From contig WRED01000007.1 in NCBI GenBank assembly GCA_009779495.1, positions 1 through 56,642 of the forward strand: DNA of 56,642 nucleotides, in the 5' to 3' direction. The position numbers and the translations under genes are program-made. Numbering within the stretch: the stretch's first letter is position 1; each line of letters starts with the position of its first letter. Positions 23,458 to 35,200 of the stretch are shown here, piece by piece. Below the pieces are notes generated by a model. That model did not search any database. It was not told the DNA's origin and saw only the letters and a list, made by a program, of their open reading frames with translations. This stretch comes from Oscillospiraceae bacterium. GTDB lineage: Bacteria; Bacillota; Clostridia; Oscillospirales; Acutalibacteraceae.

Positions 23458-23493
23458 AGCAGCAGGCTCCGCTGAAAGGTGGGGCCTGTTGTT
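23458..23493 (+). terminator. Terminator-like hairpin after the Cys-rich gene
   Basis: A 13-bp stem with three G-T wobbles pairs 23458-23470 with 23481-23493 around a 10-nt loop. The following bases (CATTTGG) are only weakly T-rich, so termination may be partial. Confidence 0.55.
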
Positions 23494-23546
23494 CATTTGG
23501 CTTATAGTTAAATCACTGGAAAATTTTATTATTTGCCAAAAATATA

Positions 23547-23575
23547 TTGATAAATCCGCGGCGAAACGTTATAAT
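23547..23575 (+). promoter_or_regulatory. Sigma-A promoter of radC-uvrB-uvrA
   Basis: TTGATA (23547-23552), 17-bp spacer, TATAAT (23570-23575), a near-consensus promoter. The expected transcript start near 23582 is too close to the ATG at 23589 and supports the ATG at 23622 as the radC start. No LexA/SOS box was recognised around it. Confidence 0.7.
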
Positions 23576-23621
23576 AATAACTTGACATATGTCTAACTTC
23601 AAAAAAGAAAGCGGAAACATA

Positions 23622-24329
23622 ATGGATGGCAAGAAGTCGGAAAGCGTCCATGGGGGACATCGGAAAAGGGTCCGGGATCGCTTCCTGGCAAGCGGGTTCG
23701 ACGGCGTTCCCGCCCACAACGTGCTTGAGCTGCTGCTGTTTTATGCGATACCCAACGGCGACACGAATGAAACCGCTCACGAGCTGATGCGTGTTTTCGG
23801 CTCATTCTCCGCCGTGCTTGATGCCCCATTTGAAGAATTGCTCAAGGTCAAAGGCGTCGGAGAATACACCGCCGCGTTCATCACGTTTTTACCGCGTTTT
23901 TTCAAGTTTTACACGTCTGACAAAATCTCCGAAAAAGACGTCACCTATCTTGATACCGAAAAACTGCACGCTTACGTATGCTCCAAGTTCCAAAGTGAAC
24001 AAAGCGAGCTTATCAAACTGCTCTGCTTCAACAATTCCGGCGAGCTGCTGAGATGCTGCGACATTTCCACCGGCACGAAAAACAGCGCGCATCTTGACCG
24101 CCGCACCCTGTTGGAAACAGCTTTCCGCAACAACGCCACCGCCGTCATTCTGGCGCACAACCACCCCAACGGCATCCCCGTCCCCTCCGGCAACGATGTC
24201 AAGACCACGAAAGAGGTGTTCGCGATTCTGGCCGGCGTCAGCATACACCTCGTCGACCACATCATCGTCTCGGGCAGCGAGGCCTTTTCCATGGCGTCAA
24301 ACCCGAAATATCGTATGCTTTTTATATAG
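23622..24329 (+). CDS. radC: RadC family JAB-domain protein
   Basis: A 235-residue RadC protein. The N-terminal helix-hairpin-helix region has [21 protein letters not shown] and [15 protein letters not shown] (about residue 75), and the C-terminal JAB/MPN domain has the metal-binding pattern [15 protein letters not shown] near residue 179-193. RadC was once linked to DNA repair but its activity is unresolved; the metal site suggests a hydrolase. The ATG at 23622 has GCGGAAAC upstream and fits the mapped promoter. It lies 8 nt ahead of uvrB and is presumably co-transcribed with the excision repair genes. Confidence 0.9.
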   Translation: MDGKKSESVHGGHRKRVRDRFLASGFDGVPAHNVLELLLFYAIPNGDTNETAHELMRVFGSFSAVLDAPFEELLKVKGVGEYTAAFITFLPRFFKFYTSDKISEKDVTYLDTEKLHAYVCSKFQSEQSELIKLLCFNNSGELLRCCDISTGTKNSAHLDRRTLLETAFRNNATAVILAHNHPNGIPVPSGNDVKTTKEVFAILAGVSIHLVDHIIVSGSEAFSMASNPKYRMLFI

Positions 24330-24337
24330 GAGAATAT

Positions 24338-26299
24338 ATGATGGATGAATTCAAGCTCCACTCGCACTTTTCTCCCACGGGAGACCAGCCCGGGGCCATT
24401 GACGCCCTTGTTGACGGACTGAACCGCGGCTTTCGCGAACAGACCCTGCTCGGTGTGACCGGCTCCGGCAAAACCTTCACCATGGCAAATATCATCGCAC
24501 GCGTGAACCGCCCGACCCTCGTCTTAGCCCACAATAAGACTTTAGCGGCACAGCTTTGCAGTGAATTCCGCGAATTTTTCCCGGAAAATGCCGTGGAGTA
24601 TTTTGTGTCTTACTACGACTATTACCAGCCGGAGGCCTACATCCCCTCCACCGACACGTACATCGAGAAGGATTCGGAGATCAACGAGGAGATCGACAAG
24701 TTGCGCCACTCCGCCACGACGTCTTTGACAAGCCGCCGCGACGTGATCATTGTGGCCAGCGTCTCGTGTATATACAGCCTTGGAAATCCCATTGATTACA
24801 AAAGCATGGTCATTTCCCTGCGTCCCGGCATGGTAAAATCCCGCGACGCGCTGATTGAAAAGCTTGTCACGCTCCAGTATGAGCGCAACGACATCAATTT
24901 TATCCGCAACAAGTTCCGCGTGCGGGGCGACGTGGTTGAGATCTTCCCGGTGTATTCCAATGAACTGGCGATTCGCGTGGAGTTTTTCGGGGACGAGGTC
25001 GAGCGGATCAGCGAGTTCCACGCGCTGACCGGCCGCGTGATCAGTACGCTGTCCCACGTCGCGATCTACCCGGCTTCGCACTACGTTTTCTCGCCCGAAA
25101 AGATGGAGGAATCGCTGAGGGAAATTGAGGATGAGATGGAAAAACGCGTAACTCAATTTGAGTCGGAACACAAGCTCCTTGAGGCACAGCGCATCCGTCA
25201 GAGGACGGAGTACGATATGGAAATGCTGCGTGAAACAGGTTTCTGCAAGGGCATCGAGAATTATTCCAGGGTCATGTCGAGCCGTGAACCCGGTGCCGCG
25301 CCGTTCACCCTGCTCGACTATTTCCCCGACGACTTTCTGTTGTTTGTCGATGAGTCGCACGTGATGCTGCCGCAGGTACACGGCATGTACGGCGGCGACC
25401 GCTCACGCAAGGACAGTCTTGTAAATTTTGGCTTCCGCTTGCCATCCGCCTATGATAACCGCCCCCTGACCTTCGACGAATTTTACGTCCGCGCGGGGCA
25501 GAAAATTTTCGTCAGCGCCACGCCCGGCACTTTTGAGCGCGAAAAAAGTGCGCAAATCGCGGAGCAGGTCATTCGTCCCACCGGCTTGGTTGACCCGGAG
25601 GTGATCGTCAAACCGACCGGGGGTCAGATCGAGGATCTTATTTCTGAGATCAATTTACGTATAGAGAAAAAGGAGCGTATCCTGGTCACTACGCTTACAA
25701 AGAAAATGGCCGAGGATTTGACGGGATATCTGGAAAACTACGGTATAAAAGTGCAGTATATGCATCACGACATCGACACGATCGAACGCATGGAGATCAT
25801 ACGCGATCTGCGGCTCGGCGAATATGATGCACTCGTCGGCATCAATTTGCTGCGCGAAGGGCTTGACCTCCCGGAGGTTTCGCTGGTTGCTATTCTCGAT
25901 GCGGACAAGGAGGGCTTCCTGCGCTCGGAGACGTCGCTGGTTCAAACGATCGGCCGCGCCGCGCGCAACTCCGAGGGGCAGGTCATTATGTACGCCGACC
26001 GCGTCACAAATTCCATGGAACGCGCCATCACCGAAACGAACCGCCGCCGCCAAAAGCAGCTCGCCTACAACGAAGCCCACGGCATTGTTCCGAAAACGAT
26101 TATTAAGGACGTCCGCAGTGTCATCGAAATTTCCAGCAAGGACGAGACGGAGGAAAAATCGTCGAAGCGCATGAGCCGCGCCGAGCGCGAAAGGCTGATC
26201 GTCAAACTGACGGCGGAAATGAAGTCGGCCGCGAAAATCCTCGAGTTTGAGCACGCCGCTTATCTGCGTGACAAAATTGAGAAATTACGTAAAGGATAA
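24338..26299 (+). CDS. uvrB: Excinuclease ABC subunit B
   Basis: UvrB verifies DNA damage delivered by UvrA and positions UvrC for the dual incision of nucleotide excision repair. The 653-residue protein is of normal length. It shows Walker [10 protein letters not shown] near residue 37, the beta-hairpin region [21 protein letters not shown] near residue 92, the [14 protein letters not shown] block near residue 338, helicase motif [11 protein letters not shown] near residue 540 and the C-terminal UVR motif ([19 protein letters not shown]) that contacts UvrC. AGGAG lies 6 nt upstream of ATG-ATG; the first is used. uvrA follows after 9 nt. Confidence 0.98.
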   Translation: MMDEFKLHSHFSPTGDQPGAIDALVDGLNRGFREQTLLGVTGSGKTFTMANIIARVNRPTLVLAHNKTLAAQLCSEFREFFPENAVEYFVSYYDYYQPEAYIPSTDTYIEKDSEINEEIDKLRHSATTSLTSRRDVIIVASVSCIYSLGNPIDYKSMVISLRPGMVKSRDALIEKLVTLQYERNDINFIRNKFRVRGDVVEIFPVYSNELAIRVEFFGDEVERISEFHALTGRVISTLSHVAIYPASHYVFSPEKMEESLREIEDEMEKRVTQFESEHKLLEAQRIRQRTEYDMEMLRETGFCKGIENYSRVMSSREPGAAPFTLLDYFPDDFLLFVDESHVMLPQVHGMYGGDRSRKDSLVNFGFRLPSAYDNRPLTFDEFYVRAGQKIFVSATPGTFEREKSAQIAEQVIRPTGLVDPEVIVKPTGGQIEDLISEINLRIEKKERILVTTLTKKMAEDLTGYLENYGIKVQYMHHDIDTIERMEIIRDLRLGEYDALVGINLLREGLDLPEVSLVAILDADKEGFLRSETSLVQTIGRAARNSEGQVIMYADRVTNSMERAITETNRRRQKQLAYNEAHGIVPKTIIKDVRSVIEISSKDETEEKSSKRMSRAERERLIVKLTAEMKSAAKILEFEHAAYLRDKIEKLRKG

Positions 26300-26308
26300 A
26301 TTGTAACT

Positions 26309-29131
26309 ATGGCACAAAAAAACCTGATTATCAAGGGCGCGCGCGAACATAACCTGAAAAATATTGATATTGAGATTCCACGGGACAAGCTGGTTGTGCT
26401 GACCGGACTTTCTGGTTCCGGTAAAACATCTCTGGCGTTTGACACGATTTACGCCGAGGGTCAGCGCCGATATGTTGAGTCATTGTCGTCTTATGCCCGT
26501 CAATTTTTAGGTCAAATGGAAAAGCCGGACGTAGATTCTATTGAGGGCCTGTCGCCCGCAATCTCCATCGACCAGAAAACCACCTCCAAAAATCCGCGCT
26601 CCACAGTCGGAACCGTCACCGAAATATACGACTACCTGCGTCTGCTTTACGCCCGTATCGGCATCCCCCACTGCCCTGTCTGCGGCCGCGAAATCAGTAT
26701 GCAGACCGTGGACGACATCGTGACGAAGATCATGTCACTGACCGAGGGGACCAGAATACAGCTCATGGCACCGATCGTTCGCGGTCGCAAGGGAGAATAT
26801 GTCAAGGAGCTTGACTCGGCGCGTAAGAGCGGCTTCGTCCGTGCCCGCGCCGACGGGATTGTCTACGACCTGTCGGAAACCATAGTGCTTGATAAGAATA
26901 AAAAACACACGATCGAAATCATCGTTGACCGTCTGGTTATCAAAAGCGACCTGCGCAGCCGCCTGGCCGATTCCGTCGAAACGGCGGCGAATCTGTCCGG
27001 CGGTCTGCTTACCGTCGACGTGATTGACGGTGAGGAGATGCACTTTTCGCAAAATTATGCTTGCCCGGAGCACGGCATCAGCATCGAGGAACTATCCCCG
27101 CGCATGTTTTCTTTCAACAACCCTTTCGGCGCGTGCAAAACCTGCGCCGGACTCAGCGTTTTTATGAAAGTTGACCCTGATTTGGTGATTCCAGACAAGT
27201 CGCTCTCCCTCCGCGGCGGCGCCGTCAAGGCCAGCGGTTGGTCAAACGCCGATGGCGGTACTATCGCGCAGATGTACTTCGAGGGTATCGCCGAGTACTG
27301 TGGTTTTTCTGTAGATACGCCGATCAGGGACTTGCCGAAAAACGCTGTCGATACAATTTTATACGGCACGAAAGGCAAAAAAATCATGCTCCGCCGACGT
27401 AGCGAGTACGGTAGCGGAGTCTACAACGCCGAATTCGAGGGCGTCATCAACAACCTTGAGCGTCGCTACAGGGAAACATCCAGCGACTGGATGCGCGCGG
27501 AAATCGAGCAGTATATGACCGCGCAGAAGTGCCACGACTGTGGCGGCGCGAGGCTGAACCGCGAGTCTCTCTCTGTTACAGTCGGCGGAATTAATATCCA
27601 TAAATTTTCTATTATGCCAATAAATACCGCGCTTGAGTTCCTCAAAACGCTTACCTTGACTGAACGCGAGAAATTGATCGCGCACATGATTCTCAAGGAA
27701 ATTAAGGAACGCATGTCGTTTCTTGTCAGTGTCGGGCTTGACTACCTGTCACTTTCCCGCTCTTCCGGCACACTTTCCGGCGGCGAAAGCCAGCGTATCC
27801 GTTTGGCGACGCAGATCGGTTCTTCGCTGATGGGCGTTTTGTACATCCTGGACGAGCCGAGCATCGGGCTGCATCAAAGCGATAATCTGAAGCTGCTCAA
27901 CACCCTTCGGCAGCTTCGCGACGCGGGCAACACGCTCATCGTCGTGGAACATGATGCGGAAACGATGTATGCCGCCGACCACATTGTTGACGTTGGGCCG
28001 GGCGCGGGCATCCACGGCGGGCATATCGTCTGCGAGGGTACGGTCGAGCAAATCAAAGCTTGCGCGGAGTCCCTGACTGGTCAATATCTGAGCGGAAAGA
28101 GAAAAATTCCCGTTCCATCAGTCAGGCACGGCGGCAACGGCTACTTCCTTGAAGTTATCGGTGCACGCGAAAATAACCTTAAGGATATCGACGTCTCCAT
28201 CCCTCTGGGTACGTTTGTATGTGTTACGGGAGTTTCCGGAAGCGGTAAATCGTCCCTTATCAATGAGATTCTGTACAAGCATCTTGCCGCATCTCTCAAC
28301 GGCGCGAAAAAAATTCCCGGCGCGCACAGGGAGATTCGCGGAACAGAGTACCTCGACAAGGTCATCGACATCGACCAGTCTCCCATTGGCCGCACGCCGC
28401 GTTCCAACCCGGCAACGTACACCGGCGTGTTCACCGATATCCGCGAGCTGTTCGCCTCCACAACCGACGCGAAGAAGCGTGGCTACAAGGCGAACCGCTT
28501 CTCTTTCAATGTCAAGGGCGGACGCTGCGAGGCGTGCCAGGGCGACGGCATCGTCAAGATCGAGATGCACTTTCTGCCCGACATCTATGTGCCCTGTGAC
28601 GTGTGCAAGGGTATGCGCTACAACCGCGAAACGCTGGAGGTCAGGTACAAGGACAAAACGATCTACGATGTGCTTGAAATGACCGTTGAGGAGGGCATCG
28701 ACTTCTTCGGCGCTGTTCCGAAAATCAGTCGGCGTCTCAAAACGCTGTTCGACGTAGGACTCGGCTATATAAAAATCGGGCAGCCCGCGACGACACTTTC
28801 CGGAGGCGAAGCGCAACGTGTCAAGCTTTCGACAGAACTGTCAAAGCGTCCCACGGGCAAAACCGTCTACATCCTTGATGAACCCACGACGGGTCTGCAC
28901 ACCGCCGACGTGCACAAGCTCATTGACGTTTTACAAACCTTTGTCACGTCCGGAAACACCGTCATCGTCATAGAGCACAACCTTGACGTTATCAAGACGG
29001 CCGACACGATTATCGACCTCGGTCCCTACGGCGGTGACCGAGGCGGCGAGATCGTTGCCGTCGGGACGCCCGAGGAAATCGCGCGCAACAAGCGTTCCCT
29101 GACAGGACGCTACCTCAAAAAAATGCTGTAG
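26309..29131 (+). CDS. uvrA: Excinuclease ABC subunit A
   Basis: UvrA is the damage-sensing dimeric ABC ATPase of nucleotide excision repair. The 940-residue protein has two ATPase halves: Walker [10 protein letters not shown] near residue 32 and GVSGSGKSS near residue 640, with ABC signatures LSGGESQR near 489 and LSGGEAQR near 830. Zinc modules are seen as the CPEHGI...CKTC region near residue 250-285 and CEACQGDG...CDVC near residue 740-768. The C-terminal [18 protein letters not shown] block is intact. It closes the radC-uvrB-uvrA unit and is followed by a strong terminator. uvrC is not in the window. Confidence 0.98.
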   Translation: MAQKNLIIKGAREHNLKNIDIEIPRDKLVVLTGLSGSGKTSLAFDTIYAEGQRRYVESLSSYARQFLGQMEKPDVDSIEGLSPAISIDQKTTSKNPRSTVGTVTEIYDYLRLLYARIGIPHCPVCGREISMQTVDDIVTKIMSLTEGTRIQLMAPIVRGRKGEYVKELDSARKSGFVRARADGIVYDLSETIVLDKNKKHTIEIIVDRLVIKSDLRSRLADSVETAANLSGGLLTVDVIDGEEMHFSQNYACPEHGISIEELSPRMFSFNNPFGACKTCAGLSVFMKVDPDLVIPDKSLSLRGGAVKASGWSNADGGTIAQMYFEGIAEYCGFSVDTPIRDLPKNAVDTILYGTKGKKIMLRRRSEYGSGVYNAEFEGVINNLERRYRETSSDWMRAEIEQYMTAQKCHDCGGARLNRESLSVTVGGINIHKFSIMPINTALEFLKTLTLTEREKLIAHMILKEIKERMSFLVSVGLDYLSLSRSSGTLSGGESQRIRLATQIGSSLMGVLYILDEPSIGLHQSDNLKLLNTLRQLRDAGNTLIVVEHDAETMYAADHIVDVGPGAGIHGGHIVCEGTVEQIKACAESLTGQYLSGKRKIPVPSVRHGGNGYFLEVIGARENNLKDIDVSIPLGTFVCVTGVSGSGKSSLINEILYKHLAASLNGAKKIPGAHREIRGTEYLDKVIDIDQSPIGRTPRSNPATYTGVFTDIRELFASTTDAKKRGYKANRFSFNVKGGRCEACQGDGIVKIEMHFLPDIYVPCDVCKGMRYNRETLEVRYKDKTIYDVLEMTVEEGIDFFGAVPKISRRLKTLFDVGLGYIKIGQPATTLSGGEAQRVKLSTELSKRPTGKTVYILDEPTTGLHTADVHKLIDVLQTFVTSGNTVIVIEHNLDVIKTADTIIDLGPYGGDRGGEIVAVGTPEEIARNKRSLTGRYLKKML

Positions 29132-29148
29132 TCAACATATAGACAAGC

Positions 29149-29181
29149 CACGTTCGGGGAAATTCTCCGAGCGTGTTTTTT
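29149..29181 (+). terminator. Rho-independent terminator of uvrA
   Basis: A 12-bp stem (29149-29160 with 29164-29175; CACGTTCGGGGA / TCTCCGAGCGTG) is followed by TTTTTT at 29176-29181, 18 nt after the uvrA stop. Confidence 0.88.
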
Positions 29182-29221
29182 ATAATCAAACCGCCTTTTA
29201 AATGGTTTATCTAATATTGAA

Positions 29222-29255
29222 ACAGCAAAGAGCCGCAGGATCTCTCCTGCGGCTC
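29222..29255 (-). terminator. Terminator of the secreted-protein cluster
   Basis: On the minus strand GAGCCGCAGGA and TCCTGCGGCTC form a perfect 11-bp stem with a 4-nt loop, followed by TTTGCTGTTT. It lies about 43 nt past the stop of the 2097-residue gene and faces the uvrA terminator. Confidence 0.8.
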
Positions 29256-29297
29256 CGCGCACGTCAGCTTCCGCTAACGCAAAGTTTTAAAGTTTTG

Positions 29298-32200
29298 CTA
29301 TGCTACTGTAAGCACAAGGTTCGTGTCTGCCCTGACCCAACCGTCATTGGCTGTCACGCCGGCCACTTTCGCTTCTACGTAGAAGTCCCAAGCGCCCTTT
29401 GTGAATTTGCGGTTGAGGGTCCATACAAGCGTACCTTCATCTTCGACAACGCTCACAAAAGCAGTCTTTGCGAAAGTCATCGTTCCGCCGTCCACTGTGC
29501 TGACAAGGCGAATCTTGTCGACGTTCATGCTCGTCACAAACGTGACAACGGACGTCGTTCCGAATGTGACCGAAGCATTATCGATCTCAAAGCTGATGAT
29601 GCCGTCTTCCACGCTCGGAGGAGTCACGGTAGGTGCGCTGACCGTGAAAGAAACCGTGTTTCCGGTGAACGTTGTCCACGCGGTGGTGTAAACTTTCAGG
29701 GTTACAAGATAGCTGCCAACGCCATGCGGCCTGTTAACCGTCCAGATCAACTTGTTAGCTTGGTTCACGGCTACGTCATCCTTCGTGTAGGTAAGCGTAG
29801 AGCCGTCGGCAAATACCAGCTGAATTCTGGCAGCGGTGTTGAGCGTCGTTACGGTGTAGACCGTCGCTTCGCCAAGATCGTAAGCTGACTTCGAAACCGC
29901 AAAGTCCTCTACGATCTGATCAGCCGTAACGGTCTGATCAATCTTCGCGACCGCAAACTCAAGGCCAACCTCGGAACCGACTGTGACGAACGACGGGATG
30001 TCTTCATCTCTGTACTGAACGAAGATTTCAAACGGATATACGCCAATCGCGAATCTTCTGGAGATAACCCACTCAAGCACATCAACCTCTTCTCCGCCTA
30101 TGGTGATGGTCTTCGAAGTGACAACCACAGCCGCATTGGTAAGAGCGTAAGTCAGCGTGCCGCTGGTGCTCGTATCAAGAAGCGAAACCTTGAGAACATC
30201 AACGCCGGTGACGATCGTGATCGTCTGTCCCGCCGTGCTGTAAGCGCTGGTGTAATCGTCAGCCTCAAGCGGAGCTACCTCTGCCGAGTAAACATTGAAA
30301 TCATACTTGGCAACATCGGGATCTTCGGTCTCAACGTCAACGATGAAATCGTAGCCAAGCTCATTCGGGATAAGGTCGATCGGATCGCCGAAATCATACT
30401 TCGCTATAGCGGTGTACGGGCCGTTCTCCAGTTCCTTCTCGATTACCCACAGCCAGCACTCGTGGCCCATGTACATTACGGCAACCTTGTTGACAACTGA
30501 GCCGTGAGCCGCGTCATAGGTGAAGTGGAGCGTCTGGCTGCCTTCCTCGCGGATTTGGATCTTCGACAGCGGATGGCCATCAACGACCGCCTTGGCGATT
30601 ACATACACAAAGCCGTCTTCCGCAACCAGCTCCGATCCGATCCAGCTTATTTCGTCGTCCGCTTCCAGCGTGTTATAGCCCGCCCAAAGGACGTTGCCGG
30701 TAACCATCGGAATAACCCTTTCATACCATGCGCCGCATTCGCAGTCGTACTCAGCGTATCCGTCCTCACTCGTCGTGGGAGCGCGGTATGTCTCGTCGTT
30801 CAGAACCCAATCGTGGCTCTCTGTCTGAGTGGCTCCGCAGTCATTCAGGCAAGCCTTGCTGTGCGTGCCAGCGCCGTTGTCGTCGCCGTTTTCGTCATCG
30901 ACCCAAGCGCCAGTCCAGTCGTGCGGCTTCGCCGCGGGATCCAATGCTTTGAAAGTCCAGTCGCAGTCCTCGCACGTCCACTCCGTATAACCCTTTTCGC
31001 CGCAGGTCGTAGCCGGGACATAATCGCCCGCTACCTTAGTGTGGGCCTGACTGCCAAACAACGTTTCGCAGCCATTCTTACAGAGCTTGTTGTGCGTGTC
31101 GTCATCCTCGGATACCCACGGGCCGGTCCAGTCATGCGCCTTCGCGGTCGTGTCTACGAGGCTGCCGGTCCAGTCACAATCCTCGCACTTCAGAGGCTGA
31201 TATCCAAAGTCTCCGCAGTTCACGGGCGGGACATACGAGCCGTCATTGACCTTGCTGTGGCTCTCCGTATCAAAGTAGTCGCAGTTGCTGTACTTACAGC
31301 TTACGGTATGGGTGTCGTCATCGTCAGATATCCAGCCGTCACTAAGGTCGTGCTCCCTGGGCAGACCGTCATCCTCGGTGTAGTAGAATGCACAAACTGA
31401 GCAGGTGTATGTGTCTATGCCATCCACTCCACATGCCGTGGACGGGGCATTTACTTTGTTGAAGCTGCATGCAACAGGTCCTTCAACCTCATTGCAAATT
31501 GAACATTCTCTGCTGTGCGTATGGGTGCTGCCGCTGCCGTTGTAGGTCCAATCGCCCCATTCATGGTCGCAGACGTCGTCCTCTACCCACTTTTCTTCAT
31601 AGCAAACGCTGCATTCATACCATTTGCCATCTTTGCCGCCCTGTTGGCCAGCATAAGCGAATACCCAGACATGCGCTCCTGTCTCAACATAACCACAGAA
31701 GAAGCAATCACGCCAATGATACGAATTTGGACCATTCGACCACCAAGAGTCGTCAAGATCGCAATCTTCGTCTTCCTCTATCAGGTAGCCGCACTCTGTA
31801 CAGTAGACATTATGCGTGCCGTCATCGTTGCTTACATAATCCCCGAAGCCGTCGCAATCATCAAGTGTGGCGGAATCCCAAGCGTCGCACAGGGTGCACT
31901 GCTTGGCATGCGTTCCGTCGCCCTTGGATACAACGCCCGGACTCCACACGTGCTGCTTCGAGGTTCCGTCAGTCACTACTTTTGAATAGTTACAGCCCGA
32001 GCAGGTAGTGGTCGTGAACCCAAAGTCTCCGCAGTTCACGGGAGCGGTGTACGCGCTGCTAAGGTCGTGCGCTACAGTCTCTTTCGTGCCGCAGCCGTTC
32101 GTGCAGAGTCTGGAGTGCGTCTCGTCGCCGTCGCTTGTGAAAGCGCCGCTATAGGCGTGCTGCTTGGTAACGCCGTCATCCTCAGTGTAGAAGTAACCGC

Positions 32201-35200
32201 ATTCCGTACAGGTGTACTTGTTTGTGCCCGGCTCTCCACAGGTCGTGGACGGGGTGTTCTGGACAGGGCCAAAGGTGCAGTCCTCGGACTCCGTCTTGTT
32301 GTCAACAAGATTACAGTCGTCATTTGCGCAGACCTTGAAGTGCTTGCCGTCGCCGTCGGAAATCCAACCGCCGAAGTCATGCTCGTGCTGTGTAGCTTCG
32401 CCGAACTGAACGGGCGTGTTGACAACAGTCCTGGTATGCTCAAACGGGGACAGTGGGTTAAAGATCGTAATGAGAGATTGGCCGTATTCGGGCAGCCCCC
32501 AATTGTAAACGCCTGGGGCGGCGGAGTAAATCGTTCCGGGCACCGCATTTCTCATTTCATAGAAGCCATAGAAAGCATCGGAACTAAAAACGCTTGCGAC
32601 AGTGTATTCTTCATAATTCCGCGGTCCCCAGCTTTCCTCCGGTCCCACAAGGGTGGTGCTTCCGTCATAAGCCGCGCCGGACTTCGCCCTGAGCTTGAAT
32701 TGCAGGAAGACCTGATTACTCGTATACCTTTGCGGCGTCGAGCCAGCTCTTACTCTATCCATAACCATGACCCAGATAAACTTATGCGTATTCCTGTACG
32801 CTATTGACCCAGGATCGTTTCCCTGATACTCACGCGGGTATCTGACAAGATCGTTGCCCGCAGTTTTCTTATAATTGCCATGCAGGATTGCCGATATACT
32901 AGGATCGTAGTTGTTGGTGACAGCCGTTCCGCCCACCAATTTGATGAACTCTTCTATAAAGAAAGGATCGCCGTCGCTGTTTTCATCAGCCAGCGCTTCT
33001 TCGTATGTGAAGAAATAATCATCATATCCGTCATTGGTGACAAGGTCCCAACGGTTCGGGTCAAAGAGAATCGGGCACGCAATACCATTCAAATAGAAGT
33101 TCAGGTTGCCGAGGAACAGCTGGAACATAACAACATCGCCGGGATCCACTTTTGCCTTGTTGGGCGTTATTGTATACGTAATGGTACCTTTCGTCTCCGC
33201 CAGGTAATCGCTGTTGGCGCTATTGACAAGCGCAGTACCATCCTTGCGGCTGTACTCGCGAAGCTCTGTCGTCAGGTTGGTGATCGCAAGGGTTTTCGCG
33301 TTGATCTTGCTCTGCGTATTCAATTCTCCAAGGTCAGCATAAGCCCACGGAATCGGAGGCATAGAAAGATAGTTGCCAAGGAATGCCTCCACGTCATCTG
33401 TTTCGTAGCCCAACACAGCCGCTACCTGGAGGATCGCCTCATCCTTGAAGAAGAAGAGGTTATAGCGGTTGATCATATTGGCTATAGCTGCGTCGAACGC
33501 GGTAAAGTCCAACTCACCTTCAGGCTCCTCAACGAACTTGGCGTAGATGTTAACGGGGCCGATAGCCGCGGCAGTGCCCGGTACAAACTCGGTGCTGCCG
33601 CCCGGCGCGGTAACCCATTTGTCAAATTCGAAGCCTTCGGGCGCAGCGGGAGTACCGACCGGATTCGTAACATTAGCTTCAAAACGGTATGTGACCGTAG
33701 CGAACAGATCTTGATCGTCTTCATCTGCCCACCAATTGTACGTAACCTGCGCACGGGCAACATAAATTTTGAACACTTCACCGCTGACAAGGCTCGAAGT
33801 GGAAACCTTGTAGCCACCGTATGTTTTGTCAAGGAAGTATCCGGGATCCTCTCCGTAAATTACCTCCGCAAGCTCATTAATCGTAAGCGGCTTGCCGATC
33901 TCCGCGCTGCCATTATTTATGGTGGGAGTCGCCGGGTATAAGCCGTTCGTTCCCATTACGTAGACCTCTACGCTGTAGGGCACCTGATTCGTGAAGTTCG
34001 CGGTGTAAGTCCCACCGGCGCCAATCGTGCCCGACGGAATTGCCGGAGTCCAATTGACAAAGAAGTAGTTGCCTGTGCCGACGGGAGTCGGAACCGTGAC
34101 CGTGCTCCAATCCGCAGTCTTCAGCACCTCAACCACGACATCCGCGCTGCCGCCGTTGATCGTGCCGTTGCCGCCAGTCTCGAAAGTAAGGGTCGCCCAC
34201 TGGCCGGCATCCTTCGCGAAAGTGTAGGTGATGGTCGTGTTTTCTGTGACCGTCTCGGGAGTCGCGGACCATGAGCCTCCCACTTCTGTGTAGCCGTTGC
34301 TCGGCGTAAAGTCGGTCGGCAGCCAGTCTTCATTCCACACGTCGCCGTATCTCTTCTGGACGCTTGTCGGTGAAACTGTACCGTTCGTGCCCGCGAAAGA
34401 GATGGTGAACAACTGGGTGAAAATAGGTGTGAATACTGTGTTCTGAGTGATCGTAGCTGTCGCGCCGGGAGCGTAAGTGCTGCCATCGTCGCCGGACCAG
34501 CCGTCGAAGTCATAATCCTTGCCGTCGTTGGGAAGAGCGGTTGTCGACGGAAGATCAAAGGTGGTAACGCCTGTATCGCTGTCGATTATGTTGCCGCCAG
34601 CGTCCTTGACTACTACGTCAAAGACGTTGCCCTGCACTTCGCCGTTGATGTCGAAAGCGAGCTGTGCGGCTCTCAGGTCGTACGTATGGCCAAGCGTAGT
34701 AGCGCCAGTAAGATCTGCCATAGTACCGGAGGGTACACAAGTAACAAACGTCTTGTGGTTGGTTTCAACAGGAAGACTACTAGCTCTGACAGAGGCATTC
34801 GATATAAAAATAGGGGAAAGTCCCGTGTCAGTTGCAGGAGCCACTACTTTCAGTTTGAATTTGAAATACTCATAGTCCGGAATCTTAATTAAGGCTCCCG
34901 CTGAAGCACCATCCACAGCAGCTGCAGCTGTAAAAAGAAAAAATCTTAAGTCTGCAAGTGCTGTTGAAAGTACATTTACGGTTCTGTATGCTGCAGGTAT
35001 ATCCGCTGGATGTTTTACTGCATCAGGCTGGGAACCTGTGTTCACCCAATATCTGGCTGTTTTTCTAAGGGATGGAGTGCCCGTACGCGTCTCCCAAAAT
35101 GTCCAAGAACCGCCAAAAGCATCCGATGCTTTCGGTACGCTCGCGTCACCATCTGTTGTCACTACACAAGGATTTGCTCCCGCAAACAAATCAGTTCCCA

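Noticed and set aside
24542-25381. 279-codon open frame on the minus strand
   Set aside because: It lies opposite uvrB, whose helicase motifs are intact on the plus strand.
30504-31400. 298-codon open frame on the plus strand
   Set aside because: It is antisense to the Cys/His repeat region and has no recognised domain or start signal.
32880-33941. 353-codon open frame on the plus strand
   Set aside because: It is fully antisense to the 2097-residue secreted protein, has low-complexity, Arg/Val-rich content and no ribosome binding site or family motif.
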